A stretch of 40,245 nucleotides of DNA from Acidobacteriota bacterium (GCA_019347945.1 JAHWKK010000002.1:221316-261560), one strand, 5' to 3'. Counted from the first letter of the stretch, positions 32,231 to 40,182 are shown. Notes: a model not told the origin generated them from the sequence alone. Translations and numbers: made by a program.

Positions 32231-33276
32231 TACTCTCCCTTTCGATCGGGGTTCCGGGTGGTTTTCCGGGGGCTCGATTTTTTCCTCGCTGGCGACTTTT
32301 TCGCACCTCCTTTTTTTTTCGTTTCTCTTCTCTTCTGCTTCTTCGATCCGAGAGTTTCGGGCCACGACCCGGTCGGCTCGTAGCCCGGAGGATCGAGAGC
32401 ACGTTCGATACAGACGCTCGCAACGGTCTCGACGACCCACTCGAAATTCTGCTCACCGACAGAAAAGGGATCGGCGTCGGGTGCAGGATTCATGAAATCG
32501 ATCGCGTAGGGCACTCCATCCCGGACGGCCAGCTCGACCGTATTCATGTCGTACCCGAGCGCTCGGCACAGCTCCAGAGCATCGCGCTCGATCTTTTCGA
32601 CGAGACCTGGATGCTCCGACACGTAATCACGGATGTAGCGCTCGTGAAACTGTCTTCGCGGATCGTAAGCCATTACCTTCACGTGCTTGCGGCCGATCAC
32701 ATAGCATCGAAAGTAGTCGGTGAAATCGATCGCCTCCTGGGCCATCATGCAGAGATCTCTCGTCTGGTCATACGAGGAAAAAAACTCCGCCCGGTCGTGG
32801 CATTTGTAGACGTCCTTCCATCCTCCCCCGTAAGCGGGCTTGAGGAAGATCGGGAAGCCGAGAAAGTCGAAAACTCCATCCCAGTCGACGAACTCGAGGT
32901 TGCGGAATGAATTTCCCTTCGTATTCGGTGGATGTTGCTTGTGCGGAAGCAATACCGTTCGCGGTACGGCCACTCCGACCGACTTCGCAACCAGGTTGTC
33001 GAAGAATTTGTCGTCGGCCGACCACCAGAATGGGTTGTTGATGATCGTCGCTCCACTCGCGGCGGCGCACTTCAGGAATGTCCGATAAAAAGGGACATCG
33101 TGACTGATCCGGTCGACGATGACCGCGTACGGAGTCTCCGCTCGATCCTCGACGTGAGAAATTCTCACGGCCTCGGCGCGCACGCCGCTCTCATTCCTGT
33201 CGTTGATCCTGTTGATGAGAGCCCAGGGAAAATGGTCCTCCATCCCGAACAGCACTCCTACGACCTTCTCCTTCAT
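32230..33276 (-). CDS. ATP-grasp ligase (RimK/D-Ala-D-Ala-ligase-like)
   Basis: A 348-residue ATP-grasp enzyme and the first gene of the operon. An N-terminal domain (VVGVLFGMEDHFPWALINRI) is followed by the ATP-binding core: FLKPAYGGGWKDVYK (K146), MAQEAID (Q180-E181), FRCYVIGRKHVKVM, and the metal-binding VELAVRDGVPYAIDFMNPAP (E249, D260, N263). A Lys/Arg/Ser-rich, probably disordered tail follows residue 300. These enzymes form acyl-phosphate intermediates and ligate them to amines. ATG 33276 is preferred: AAAGGA lies 9 bases upstream; ATG 33303, nine codons earlier, lacks a binding site but directly follows a -10-like sequence. Substrate not determinable. Confidence 0.85.
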   Translation of the reverse strand: MKEKVVGVLFGMEDHFPWALINRINDRNESGVRAEAVRISHVEDRAETPYAVIVDRISHDVPFYRTFLKCAAASGATIINNPFWWSADDKFFDNLVAKSVGVAVPRTVLLPHKQHPPNTKGNSFRNLEFVDWDGVFDFLGFPIFLKPAYGGGWKDVYKCHDRAEFFSSYDQTRDLCMMAQEAIDFTDYFRCYVIGRKHVKVMAYDPRRQFHERYIRDYVSEHPGLVEKIERDALELCRALGYDMNTVELAVRDGVPYAIDFMNPAPDADPFSVGEQNFEWVVETVASVCIERALDPPGYEPTGSWPETLGSKKQKRRETKKKGGAKKSPARKKSSPRKTTRNPDRKGE

Positions 33277-33303
33277 TTTCGACGATCCTTTCCGGTCTTC
33301 CAT

Positions 33304-33320
33304 CGTTATCGTATTAGAAT
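33304..33320. promoter_or_regulatory. Candidate divergent promoter core between the ligase operon and mscL
   Basis: On the minus strand the sequence contains TAATACGATAACG (a TACGAT hexamer ending near 33308). On the plus strand it contains TATTAGAAT (TAGAAT at 33315-33320, 27 bases before the mscL ATG). Both read as -10-type hexamers in opposite directions in a 44-base gap. No clear -35 hexamers are seen. Confidence 0.35.
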
Positions 33321-33347
33321 CGAAATGGAGTTCACGAAGAAAGCCAG

Positions 33348-33836
33348 ATGAGTCTGAAAAGCGAATTCCGGGAGTTTGCCGTACGAGGCAACGTCGTCGA
33401 CATGGCCGTCGGGATCATCATCGGTGGTGCATTCGCCACGATCGCAAGGTCGCTCGTCGAGGACATCATCATGCCGCCGGTCGGTCTCATTCTCGGTGGC
33501 GTTGATTTCAAGGACTTCTTCGCTGTGCTGAAGTCGGGCACGCCCCCCGGACCCTACGTCACGATTGCCGACGCGCAGGCGTCCGGGGCGGTCACCCTCA
33601 ACTGGGGCGTTTTCATCAACAACATCGTCAGCTTCCTCATCGTCGCCTTCGCTGTGTTCATCCTCGTCAAGGCGATCAACCGGATCCGCCGGGCAGAAGT
33701 CCCCGTACCGGAGGATCCGACGACGAAAGTCTGCGAATTCTGCCGGCTCGAAGTCCCCGTACAGGCCACCCGATGCCCCAACTGCACTTCCGAGCTGGGC
33801 TCGCCCGGGGGAGTCGCGCCGCCCCCGCGAGCCTAG
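33348..33836 (+). CDS. mscL: Large-conductance mechanosensitive channel with C-terminal zinc ribbon
   Basis: A 162-residue MscL. This inner-membrane homopentamer opens under membrane tension to release solutes during hypo-osmotic shock. The first helix, [20 protein letters not shown], carries the pore-lining glycines, and the second is [22 protein letters not shown]. Where typical MscL ends in a short charged cytoplasmic helix bundle, this protein adds a treble-clef or zinc-ribbon module with C129-x2-C132 and C143-x2-C146, then a Pro/Gly tail. That could give metal- or redox-dependent control of the channel mouth (inference). It is transcribed divergently from the ligase operon. Confidence 0.95.
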   Translation: MSLKSEFREFAVRGNVVDMAVGIIIGGAFATIARSLVEDIIMPPVGLILGGVDFKDFFAVLKSGTPPGPYVTIADAQASGAVTLNWGVFINNIVSFLIVAFAVFILVKAINRIRRAEVPVPEDPTTKVCEFCRLEVPVQATRCPNCTSELGSPGGVAPPPRA

Positions 33837-33846
33837 CAATCCGTTT

Positions 33847-34395
33847 TTACAGCTCGGAGGCGACCGGCTCTGCCAGACCGTAGCGGTCCCTCAACACGGA
33901 CAGGTGATGCTCGAAGTGACCGGCGAGAATCCACATCAGAGCCCGGACGGTGACCCTGGCGTTGCTCGCGACGCCCGAGCGCATCCACTGTTCCGGCCTC
34001 AAACGCTGAAAGAGCCGGCTGTTCGCGTACCTCATCGCCTCCAGCTCGCCGACGAGATCCACAAGGGGCACGTCGTCCGCCCCGCCTTCGGATACATAAA
34101 GGTTCTCTTCGAATCCCGGCAGCTCCGACTGATCCCCCCGCGAAAAGCGCAGCGCTCGATAGCCGAAGACTCTCTCAGCGTCGCAGAGATGACCGATCAC
34201 TTCCCGGACGCTCCATTTTCCCTCCGCATAACGGGCTTTCTCAGCCTCCTCGTCGAGCGTCTCGGTCATTCCCCGCAATGAGGCGATCTGGCTTCCGAGG
34301 AGATCCAGGGGATCCCGATCTCCCAGGCCTTCCACGTAGGACCGGTAAAACGAGGCGTATTCATCGGGCTCCGGCTTTTCAATTGGTCTTTCCAT
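33847..34395 (-). CDS. DinB-family putative metal-dependent hydrolase or transferase
   Basis: A 182-residue four-helix-bundle protein of the DinB/YfiT superfamily. The signature GKWSVREVIGHLCDAERVFGYRALRFSRGD contains the first metal-ligand His (about residue 69), and WILAGHFEHHLSVLRDRYG holds the last two (about 159 and 163). Some relatives are bacillithiol or mycothiol S-transferases, others stress-induced proteins without known activity; the substrate here is unknown. ATG 34395 follows AGAGGA with a 5-base spacer. It faces mscL tail-to-tail with an 11-base gap, and its upstream side is the repeat block at 34402-34872. Confidence 0.88.
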   Translation of the reverse strand: MERPIEKPEPDEYASFYRSYVEGLGDRDPLDLLGSQIASLRGMTETLDEEAEKARYAEGKWSVREVIGHLCDAERVFGYRALRFSRGDQSELPGFEENLYVSEGGADDVPLVDLVGELEAMRYANSRLFQRLRPEQWMRSGVASNARVTVRALMWILAGHFEHHLSVLRDRYGLAEPVASEL

Positions 34396-34401
34396 TCTGT
34401 T

Positions 34402-34872
34402 CCTCTTCGGCTTGTGAGTAGTGGCTTGTGAGTAGTGGCTTGTAAGTAGTGGCTTGTGATTAGTGGCTTGTGATCAGTGGTCAGTGTGCCACAGTGCGCG
34501 ATCTGTTTCACTGGCCACTAGCCACTCATCACTAACCACTTGTAAGTGGCTTGTGATCAGTGTGAATGGAAATCGGCTTTCATTCAAGGTCCCGATAGCT
34601 TTTTAACCGTGTCATGGTGTGGTGACTCCGTGTAGTGGCTGGTGGTTCAGTGTGTCACAGTGCGCGATCTGTTTCACAGGCCACTAACCACTCAGCACTG
34701 ACCACTTTCAGCCCGCGATCTGTTTCACTGGCCACTAGCCACTCATCACTAACCACTTGTGAGTAGTGGCTCGTGGCCAGTGTTTCACCCCGCCCGCTCT
34801 GTTTTCACTGGCCACTAATCACTCAGCACTGAACACTTTCAACGCCACTAGCCACTCATCACTAACCACTTT
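34402..34872. repeat. GTGGCTAGTGA-type degenerate repeat block
   Basis: A 466-base gap without a gene. Near 34408-34490 there are about five 14-base GGCTTGTGAGTAGT units. From 34496 on, four copies of a roughly 45-base unit (GCGCGATCTGTTTCACTGGC followed by ACTAGCCACTCATCACTAAC-type sequence) start near 34496, 34662, 34712 and 34794, and a fifth partial copy is at 34844-34872. The 14-base units are largely the reverse complement of parts of the 45-base unit, so hairpins can form across the block. The last copy overlaps the stop codon of the neighbouring regulator gene. Confidence 0.85.
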
Positions 34873-35758
34873 CCGCCGCGGGGATGATGCCGATGACCCG
34901 GTTGCCTCGCCCTTCATAGCGAAGATCGGTAAAACTCAGCAGGTTGGCAATCGCAATTCCGCGTCCATGCGTGTCGAATACTCTTCCGGGGTCGACTTCG
35001 AGAAAGCGCTTCCAGTCGAATCCGGGGCCGTCGTCCTCGATCGTGATGCGGAGGTGCTCGCCGGTCTGCTCGAAATCGACTCTCACAAAACGGTCGGCGT
35101 TTTCCGGCAGGGAGGCGCGTCGGTTGATTTCCGCCTCCCATTCACCGCGTTCGGTCAACCGGGTCTTCTCCTCGTAGGTGATTCCGAGGGTGCCATGCTC
35201 GACTGCATTGACGAGTAGCTCGGTCACTCCGATGACCGCATTCTCCGGGTCCCTGGCGGTCGAGGCGATGAGGGTGCCGAGGTCGGCCGCCTCGCTCAGA
35301 GTCCGGAAGGCAAAGCTCCCCTTTTTCAGCAGCGACGCTGCGCGGGTACAACGCAATACGTCCTCCTGTAGTGTTCTGTACCGTCTGTGGTCGTTCGCAG
35401 CGGTCTGGACGATCGAGACCAGCATCTCCCGATCATAGGGCTTGACGACGTAGTAATAAGCCCCCTTCGCGATCCCCTCCTGCATCGACTTCGGATCATC
35501 GACGGCAGACTGAAGGATGACTGGTACCGAAGCAAGCCGGTCGTTGCTCTTGATCCGTTCCAGAAGTTCGAAGCCATCCATTCCGGGCATGAGCCGGTCG
35601 GTCAGGACTACGTCGTAGTCCCGTTCGTGAGCCTGAAGCTCGCGCCAGGCCGCGTTACCGTTGGCGCAGGACTCGACCTCGAATCCGGCTCCGTCGAGAT
35701 ATTCAAACAGGAGCTCCCGATCCGACATGTGATCGTCGACGATCAGTACACGCGCCAT
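34862..35758 (-). CDS. Response regulator receiver fused to a histidine-kinase-type ATPase domain
   Basis: A 298-residue cytoplasmic protein. Residues 1-125 are a CheY-like receiver: acidic pair D8-D9, phospho-acceptor D54 in VVLTDRLMPGMDG, S84 and K106 in VVKPYDRE. A helical linker follows. Residues about 165-295 are a GHKL ATPase with N box ELLVNAVEHG, G1 box IEDDGPGFDW and HGRGIAIANL. No H-box histidine is seen, so it resembles RsbW/SpoIIAB-like serine kinases more than a sensor kinase. Such proteins often act on anti-anti-sigma factors to control stress responses (inference). ATG 35758 has no evident binding site. The last codons and the stop lie inside the repeat block. Confidence 0.88.
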   Translation of the reverse strand: MARVLIVDDHMSDRELLFEYLDGAGFEVESCANGNAAWRELQAHERDYDVVLTDRLMPGMDGFELLERIKSNDRLASVPVILQSAVDDPKSMQEGIAKGAYYYVVKPYDREMLVSIVQTAANDHRRYRTLQEDVLRCTRAASLLKKGSFAFRTLSEAADLGTLIASTARDPENAVIGVTELLVNAVEHGTLGITYEEKTRLTERGEWEAEINRRASLPENADRFVRVDFEQTGEHLRITIEDDGPGFDWKRFLEVDPGRVFDTHGRGIAIANLLSFTDLRYEGRGNRVIGIIPAAESG

Positions 35759-35797
35759 GGGGTCGCTCGCCCCGCTAGCTTATCGATTCGGCTCGTG

Positions 35798-35827
35798 AAA
35801 AAAAAGCGCCCGGCTCTCGCCGGGCGC
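35798..35827 (-). terminator. Intrinsic terminator of the secreted Ig-repeat gene
   Basis: On the minus strand a perfect 9-bp stem, GCGCCCGGC / GCCGGGCGC (35806-35827, 4-base loop), is followed by eight T (A-tract 35798-35805). It begins 28 bases after the stop of the gene ending at 35855. Confidence 0.95.
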
Positions 35828-35854
35828 CTCATACATTTCACTCAGTACCAGAGG

Positions 35855-37477
35855 TCAGGGTTGCTGATTCGCGGTGAAGAAGTCGATCGACCCGATGATC
35901 GAGGAATCTCCCTCTCCATCGAGTACCTGGACCGTGAGGCGATGCCGGGCATTCGCCAGCTGCCGGGTATCGAACTCGAACCTCCACCCACTGTTGATCG
36001 AGTTGGAGATCATCGGGTAAGCGTCCCGGACGTCGGGTCTCGAAAGTCCGTGGACCGCATTGCCGACCAGAATCCCGTCGACGTAGATCTGAACGGCCTG
36101 GACTCCGCCCGAGTCGCGGTCGATGGCCCAGCCTCGGAATGTGACCGTCCCGTTGATGAAATCCATCTGAACGGGGAAATCGATATAACCGAGCGTGGGG
36201 AAATTGTCGCCGTCCTGCGCACACTGGAAGAAGACCGGAATCCCGGATGTGTTCGGAACGTCGGCGAACGTCTGTTCCTTGTCGCCGACTCGCACCTTCA
36301 GATCGTGATGGCCGGGGGCGACACCGAGAGCGAGCATCGCTCCGACGTCGAGCCCGAAAACGAAGCCGGACCGGGGTGCATCGGGATAGGTCGGGTAGTA
36401 CTTCTGCACGTCGAACCGGGTCATCCCGTAGCAATTGACGAGGCCGCCCCACGCATCGACGAAGGTACAGTCATCCGTCGACAGCCAGCGCACTCCGTCG
36501 ACCAGCAGCTCGACGTAGGCGACCCGGCCCGTATCTTCACGGGTGCCGAGATCGAGAGCCCATCCCCGGATCGGGGTGAGCTCGCTTGCCGGACGGGTGC
36601 CGGGAGACGGGAGGGGCGAGAAAGTCCCCCCACCAGTAATCGTATCCGTGCATGCAGTCCCGTAAAGAACGTCGTCCCGCAACGGCTCATCCAGCCAGCC
36701 GAACGGACGAAGGTTGTTGGTCGTATTGAATACCTGAATGCTACGACGGGCGATCGGCCTGGTCAGCCCTCTGTTATCCGTGACCCTGACCACGAGCTCG
36801 TGCACCCCGTTGAGGAGACGCGTCGAGTCCATGTGGGCGATGAACCCGCTGAACATGGCGCTCGCGAAATCCGGATAGGCAATCGCCACGTCCGGTCGCG
36901 GATCCCCGTAGATGGCCGACTGCATCACGAGCCCATCCACGACGATGTCGATTCTGTCGATTCCGTCGGTATCGGTCGCCCAGCCGACGACCGGGAACGA
37001 ACCACTCGCATCGTGCACCGGACCCGTGGACGGGATGTCCAGATGCCCGAACGGAGGCTGGTTCAGTGTGTTGTCGACCGTGATGACCCGCCGGCCGATC
37101 TCGAACACCTCGTTCTCGGAGGTGACGACCACCACGTGGATCGTGTGGGGCCCGTTCGAGAATCGACTCGCGAGGAACCCGGTCGAGAAGCCCGGTTGCT
37201 TCGTCTGGATCCCTTCCCAGTCGGGGTACGCCTGGATCACGTCGATCCTCGGTACGTTAATGGTCGCCGAGTGAAGGAACTGATCGTCGACGTAGAGGTC
37301 GACTCTCGAGATCTCGTCCTCACTGAGTGCAAAACCCTGAACCAGCACCACGCCGCTCACGACGAGTCCCGGTGCGGGTTTATCGAGTGAAGCGACGAAA
37401 CCCTGCGCCACAGCCGGCGCAGCAACCAGAGAAACTGCAGCAATAACAATCAGGCCGCGGGCAACCCATCTCCACAT
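35855..37477 (-). CDS. Secreted protein with bacterial Ig-like repeats
   Basis: A 540-residue exported protein. A signal peptide (MWRWVARGLIVIAAVSLVAA, cleaved near AVAQG) is followed by four to five beta-sandwich units of about 110 residues. Each has the pattern GWA-x-D, VDIYVDG-type strands, an RPDVxxAYP motif, GF and a closing H-x-L-x-V strand (for example DPRPDVAIAYPDFASAMFSG, SRPDVRDAYPMISNSINSG). The ATG at 37477 has an excellent GGAGG 8 bases upstream; earlier in-frame ATGs lack one. No catalytic residues or anchor are seen, so it is probably an extracellular structural or binding protein. It is monocistronic, with its own terminator at 35798-35827. Confidence 0.85.
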   Translation of the reverse strand: MWRWVARGLIVIAAVSLVAAPAVAQGFVASLDKPAPGLVVSGVVLVQGFALSEDEISRVDLYVDDQFLHSATINVPRIDVIQAYPDWEGIQTKQPGFSTGFLASRFSNGPHTIHVVVVTSENEVFEIGRRVITVDNTLNQPPFGHLDIPSTGPVHDASGSFPVVGWATDTDGIDRIDIVVDGLVMQSAIYGDPRPDVAIAYPDFASAMFSGFIAHMDSTRLLNGVHELVVRVTDNRGLTRPIARRSIQVFNTTNNLRPFGWLDEPLRDDVLYGTACTDTITGGGTFSPLPSPGTRPASELTPIRGWALDLGTREDTGRVAYVELLVDGVRWLSTDDCTFVDAWGGLVNCYGMTRFDVQKYYPTYPDAPRSGFVFGLDVGAMLALGVAPGHHDLKVRVGDKEQTFADVPNTSGIPVFFQCAQDGDNFPTLGYIDFPVQMDFINGTVTFRGWAIDRDSGGVQAVQIYVDGILVGNAVHGLSRPDVRDAYPMISNSINSGWRFEFDTRQLANARHRLTVQVLDGEGDSSIIGSIDFFTANQQP

Positions 37478-37610
37478 GACCCACACCTCCAAGCCCTTGA
37501 TGACCATGACTTCCGGAAAGATCTCGGTCAAAGATACCCTTCCGGACCAGCAGAGTCAAACTCTCATTTCAGAGCTCCTCGATTTCGAGGACGAACTCTC
37601 TCCCCGTCAT

Positions 37611-37616
37611 TATACT
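37611..37616 (+). promoter_or_regulatory. Possible -10 element (TATACT) giving a leaderless dehydratase mRNA
   Basis: TATACT is followed by ATCGGTC (7 bases) and the GTG start at 37624, with no ribosome-binding site. The ten bases TATACTATCG also occur at the AraC-type gene promoter (2654-2663). A -35 hexamer is not evident here. Confidence 0.4.
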
Positions 37617-37623
37617 ATCGGTC

Positions 37624-38583
37624 GTGAAATCAGCAACCACCACAGAGCTCGGGCTGGAGAACGTCGAGGCCGCTGCCCGGCGGATTTCCTCCCTGGTTCA
37701 CCGGACCCCCCTTCTCTCCAGTCGCATCATTTCGGAACGTGCCGGACTGGAGGTGAGACTCAAGTGCGAAAACCTCCAGAGATCGGGGTCGTTCAAGATA
37801 CGAGGCGCCACCAATGCGATGCGCTCGCTTTCGGCCATCGATCGCCGTAAAGGTGTCATCGCTTACTCGTCGGGAAACCATGCCCAGGCCGTTGCGCTCG
37901 CCGCTCGGGATGCGGGGGTATCGGCCACGATCGTGATGCCGCCCGATTCGATGCCTTCTAAGCTCGCCGCAACCGCCGCCTACGGAGCCCGAATCGTCAC
38001 TCAGGATGTGACGACGGCCAACCGGAGGGAAGTCGCCGAGAAGCTCGCCGAAAAGACCGGAGCCGTCCTCATCCCCCCCTTCGACCACCCGCACATCATT
38101 GCAGGCGCCGGAACCGCCGCCCTCGAGATCCTCGAGGATTGGCCGGACGTCCGCACGATCATCACCCCCCTCGGAGGAGGGGGACTACTCGCAGGCACCG
38201 CGCTGGCCGCCCGGCGATCGCCCGGAGTCGTGATCGTCGGAAGCGAGCCGTTGGCCGGGAACGACGGGCAGCGCTCTCTCCAATCCGGTCAGATCGTCAC
38301 CATCGCCCCCCCCGCCACTATCGCGGACGGCGCCCGAACGACCGCTGTCGGTGATTTGAACTTCCAGATCATCCGGGAAAGCGTGGCCGACATCATCACG
38401 GTCGACGACGCGACTCTGCTCGAGATCACTCGCTTCGCCATCAGCCGGACGAAGCTTCTCATCGAGCCGACTGGCGCGCTCGGTCTGGCAGCTCTTCTCT
38501 CGAGCGCGAATCCCGCCATTCAAGGGCCGGTAGCCGTCATCATCTCCGGCGGAAACGTCGACCTCGAGCGGCTTTCCGGATGA
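37624..38583 (+). CDS. PLP-dependent threonine/serine dehydratase
   Basis: A 319-residue fold-type-II PLP enzyme that would deaminate threonine to 2-oxobutanoate (or serine to pyruvate). The Schiff-base lysine is in GSFKIRGA (K58), the substrate loop is SSGNHAQ (residues 83-88), the phosphate-binding glycine loop is LGGGGLLAG (184-187) and the pyridine-nitrogen region is ISGGNVD near the end. There is no C-terminal ACT-like regulatory domain, as in catabolic dehydratases and serine racemases; specificity among these cannot be settled. The start is GTG 37624, probably leaderless. The stop overlaps the ATG of rarA by 4 bases (ATGA). A product enamine would be a classic RidA substrate, though the RidA-like gene here lies 34 kb away. 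Confidence 0.88.
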   Translation: MKSATTTELGLENVEAAARRISSLVHRTPLLSSRIISERAGLEVRLKCENLQRSGSFKIRGATNAMRSLSAIDRRKGVIAYSSGNHAQAVALAARDAGVSATIVMPPDSMPSKLAATAAYGARIVTQDVTTANRREVAEKLAEKTGAVLIPPFDHPHIIAGAGTAALEILEDWPDVRTIITPLGGGGLLAGTALAARRSPGVVIVGSEPLAGNDGQRSLQSGQIVTIAPPATIADGARTTAVGDLNFQIIRESVADIITVDDATLLEITRFAISRTKLLIEPTGALGLAALLSSANPAIQGPVAVIISGGNVDLERLSG

Positions 38584-39923
38584 GCGGATCCCTGTTCGAT
38601 CTCGGGGCGCCCGACACCCGATCTCGAAAATCCGCTGACGACGCTCCGCTCGCCGAGAGGATGCGGCCCGGCTCTCTCGATCAGATCGTCGGTCTCGAGA
38701 GCATCATCGGCCCGGGATCGATGCTGCGCACTGCCATTGAAAAGGACCAGTTGCCGTCGATCATCCTCTGGGGACCACCCGGATCCGGGAAAACGACCCT
38801 CGGCTTCGTCATCGCAAAGCAAACCCGTGCGCGATTCATCCCCTACTCCGCCGCGACCTCCGGCATCAAGGAAGCCCGCGAGATCATGGAGGGCTCGAAA
38901 AAGCTTCGAGAAAAGACCGGCCAGCGGACGATTCTCTTCGTCGACGAGATTCATCGGTTCAACCGCGCGCAACAGGACGCTTTCCTCCCCTACGTCGAGC
39001 GAGGCGACATCACTCTGATCGGCGCAACGACCGAGAATCCCTCCTTCGAAGTCAACTCAGCGCTCCTTTCACGTTGCCGCGTCGTCGTACTGCCGAAGCT
39101 CGAGACCGAATCTGTGGAAGCCATCCTGCGACGCGCCCTCGGCACCGAGCCGATTGCTTCCTCGGGAATCGATGTTCCCGCCGAAACCATCCGTTTCCTC
39201 GCCACGCTCTCCGCCGGCGACGCGAGACAGGGCCTCGGAATGCTCGAAAGTATCGCCGGAACCGCCAAAAAGGGAGAGATCGTGACCGTTGAACGGGCCG
39301 GCGAGATCATCCAGCGCCGCTCACTCCGCCACGACCGGAGCGGCGACTCGCATTACCAGCTCATCTCCGCGATTCACAAGTCGATCCGGAACAGCGACGT
39401 TGATGCGACCGTCTACTGGCTCGCCCGCATGCTCGAAGGCGGCGAAGATCCGATGTATGTCGCAAGACGTCTCGTGCGCGCCGCCTCCGAGGACATCGGG
39501 CTCGCTGACCCCCTCGCCCTGCAGCTGGCAGTGGCAGCGAAGGATGCCGTACATTTCATCGGCATGCCCGAAGGCGGGGTCGTCCTGACCCAGCTCGCCA
39601 TCTACCTCGCTCAGGCTCCCAAGTCGAATTCCGCCTACACCGCCTGGGAAAAAGCGCGGCAGCAGATCAGGAGCGGAGACGATCCGCCGGTTCCCCTCCA
39701 CATCCGCACCGCACCTACCGCTCTGATGAAGGAGCTCGGATACGGCAAGGGTTACGAGTACGCTCACGACCATGAAGATCGAATCACCTCGATGACCTGC
39801 CTGCCGGAGTCTCTCGAAGGAACGGAGTTTTACGAGCCCGTACTCGAAGGGGCCGAGGAGGAGATCGCCAGGCGGCTCGCACGAATCCGAAAGCTGAAAG
39901 AAGAAAAAAAGCCACAGAGGTGA
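38580..39923 (+). CDS. rarA: Replication-associated recombination protein RarA (MgsA/WRNIP1 family)
   Basis: A 447-residue AAA+ ATPase of the clamp-loader clade that works at stalled replication forks. Walker A is WGPPGSGKTT (K71), Walker B is ILFVDEIHRF (D122-E123), and the sensor region is IGATTENPSFEVNSALLSRC. The C-terminal tetramerisation part (DPMYVARRLVRAASEDIGLAD, LPESLEGTEFYEP) is complete. ATG 38580 overlaps the dehydratase stop by 4 bases. Length and motif order are standard, so there is no sign of truncation. Confidence 0.95.
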   Translation: MSGSLFDLGAPDTRSRKSADDAPLAERMRPGSLDQIVGLESIIGPGSMLRTAIEKDQLPSIILWGPPGSGKTTLGFVIAKQTRARFIPYSAATSGIKEAREIMEGSKKLREKTGQRTILFVDEIHRFNRAQQDAFLPYVERGDITLIGATTENPSFEVNSALLSRCRVVVLPKLETESVEAILRRALGTEPIASSGIDVPAETIRFLATLSAGDARQGLGMLESIAGTAKKGEIVTVERAGEIIQRRSLRHDRSGDSHYQLISAIHKSIRNSDVDATVYWLARMLEGGEDPMYVARRLVRAASEDIGLADPLALQLAVAAKDAVHFIGMPEGGVVLTQLAIYLAQAPKSNSAYTAWEKARQQIRSGDDPPVPLHIRTAPTALMKELGYGKGYEYAHDHEDRITSMTCLPESLEGTEFYEPVLEGAEEEIARRLARIRKLKEEKKPQR

Positions 39924-39997
39924 CAGCTCGAGGTCGTCCTGTCGTTTCGCGCGAGCAAACCTTCGTCCACGATCGTCGCTTCGCGCCAACACAACAT

Positions 39998-40125
39998 TCG
40001 TCATTCTGAGCCCGGCGGAGCGCGGGCGAAGAATCTGGGTGGGGGATCGTGAGTCACCGCTGCCGCTCACTCGTCAACTTCTTTCACGAGCCCCCGCCCA
40101 GATCCTTCGCCGTCCTTCGGCGGCT
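39998..40125. repeat. Dispersed fold-back element, copy B
   Basis: This matches copy A (28642-28779) over most of its length in the same orientation: CGTCATTCTGAGCCCGGCGG, GCGGGCGAAGAATCTGGG, TCACCGCTGCCGC, TTCTTTCACGAGCC and GATCCTTCG. The right terminal inverted repeat is replaced by CCGTCCTTCGGCGGCTCCTAAT, so this copy lacks the matching GATGACGAG end. Confidence 0.85.
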
Positions 40126-40154
40126 CCTAATGAAACATCCGTTCGCGAGTCTTT

Positions 40155-40182
40155 CCCGTGCCCGTGCCCGCGCCCGTGCCCG
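40155..40182. repeat. CCCGTG hexamer array
   Basis: About four and a half units (CCCGTG, CCCGTG, CCCGCG, CCCGTG, CCCG) follow the fold-back element copy B. Confidence 0.8.

Noticed and set aside
32231-32440. N-terminal 70-codon extension of the GCS2 ligase
   Set aside because: It lies antiparallel in reading to the Lys-rich tail codons of the upstream ATP-grasp gene and precedes a good GGGAG site and the family's normal N-terminus at 32230.
35387-37390. Long plus-strand open frame (about 667 codons) opposite the regulator and Ig-repeat genes
   Set aside because: It is antisense to two well-supported genes with a signal peptide, receiver motifs and good translation signals. Long antisense frames are expected in GC-rich DNA.
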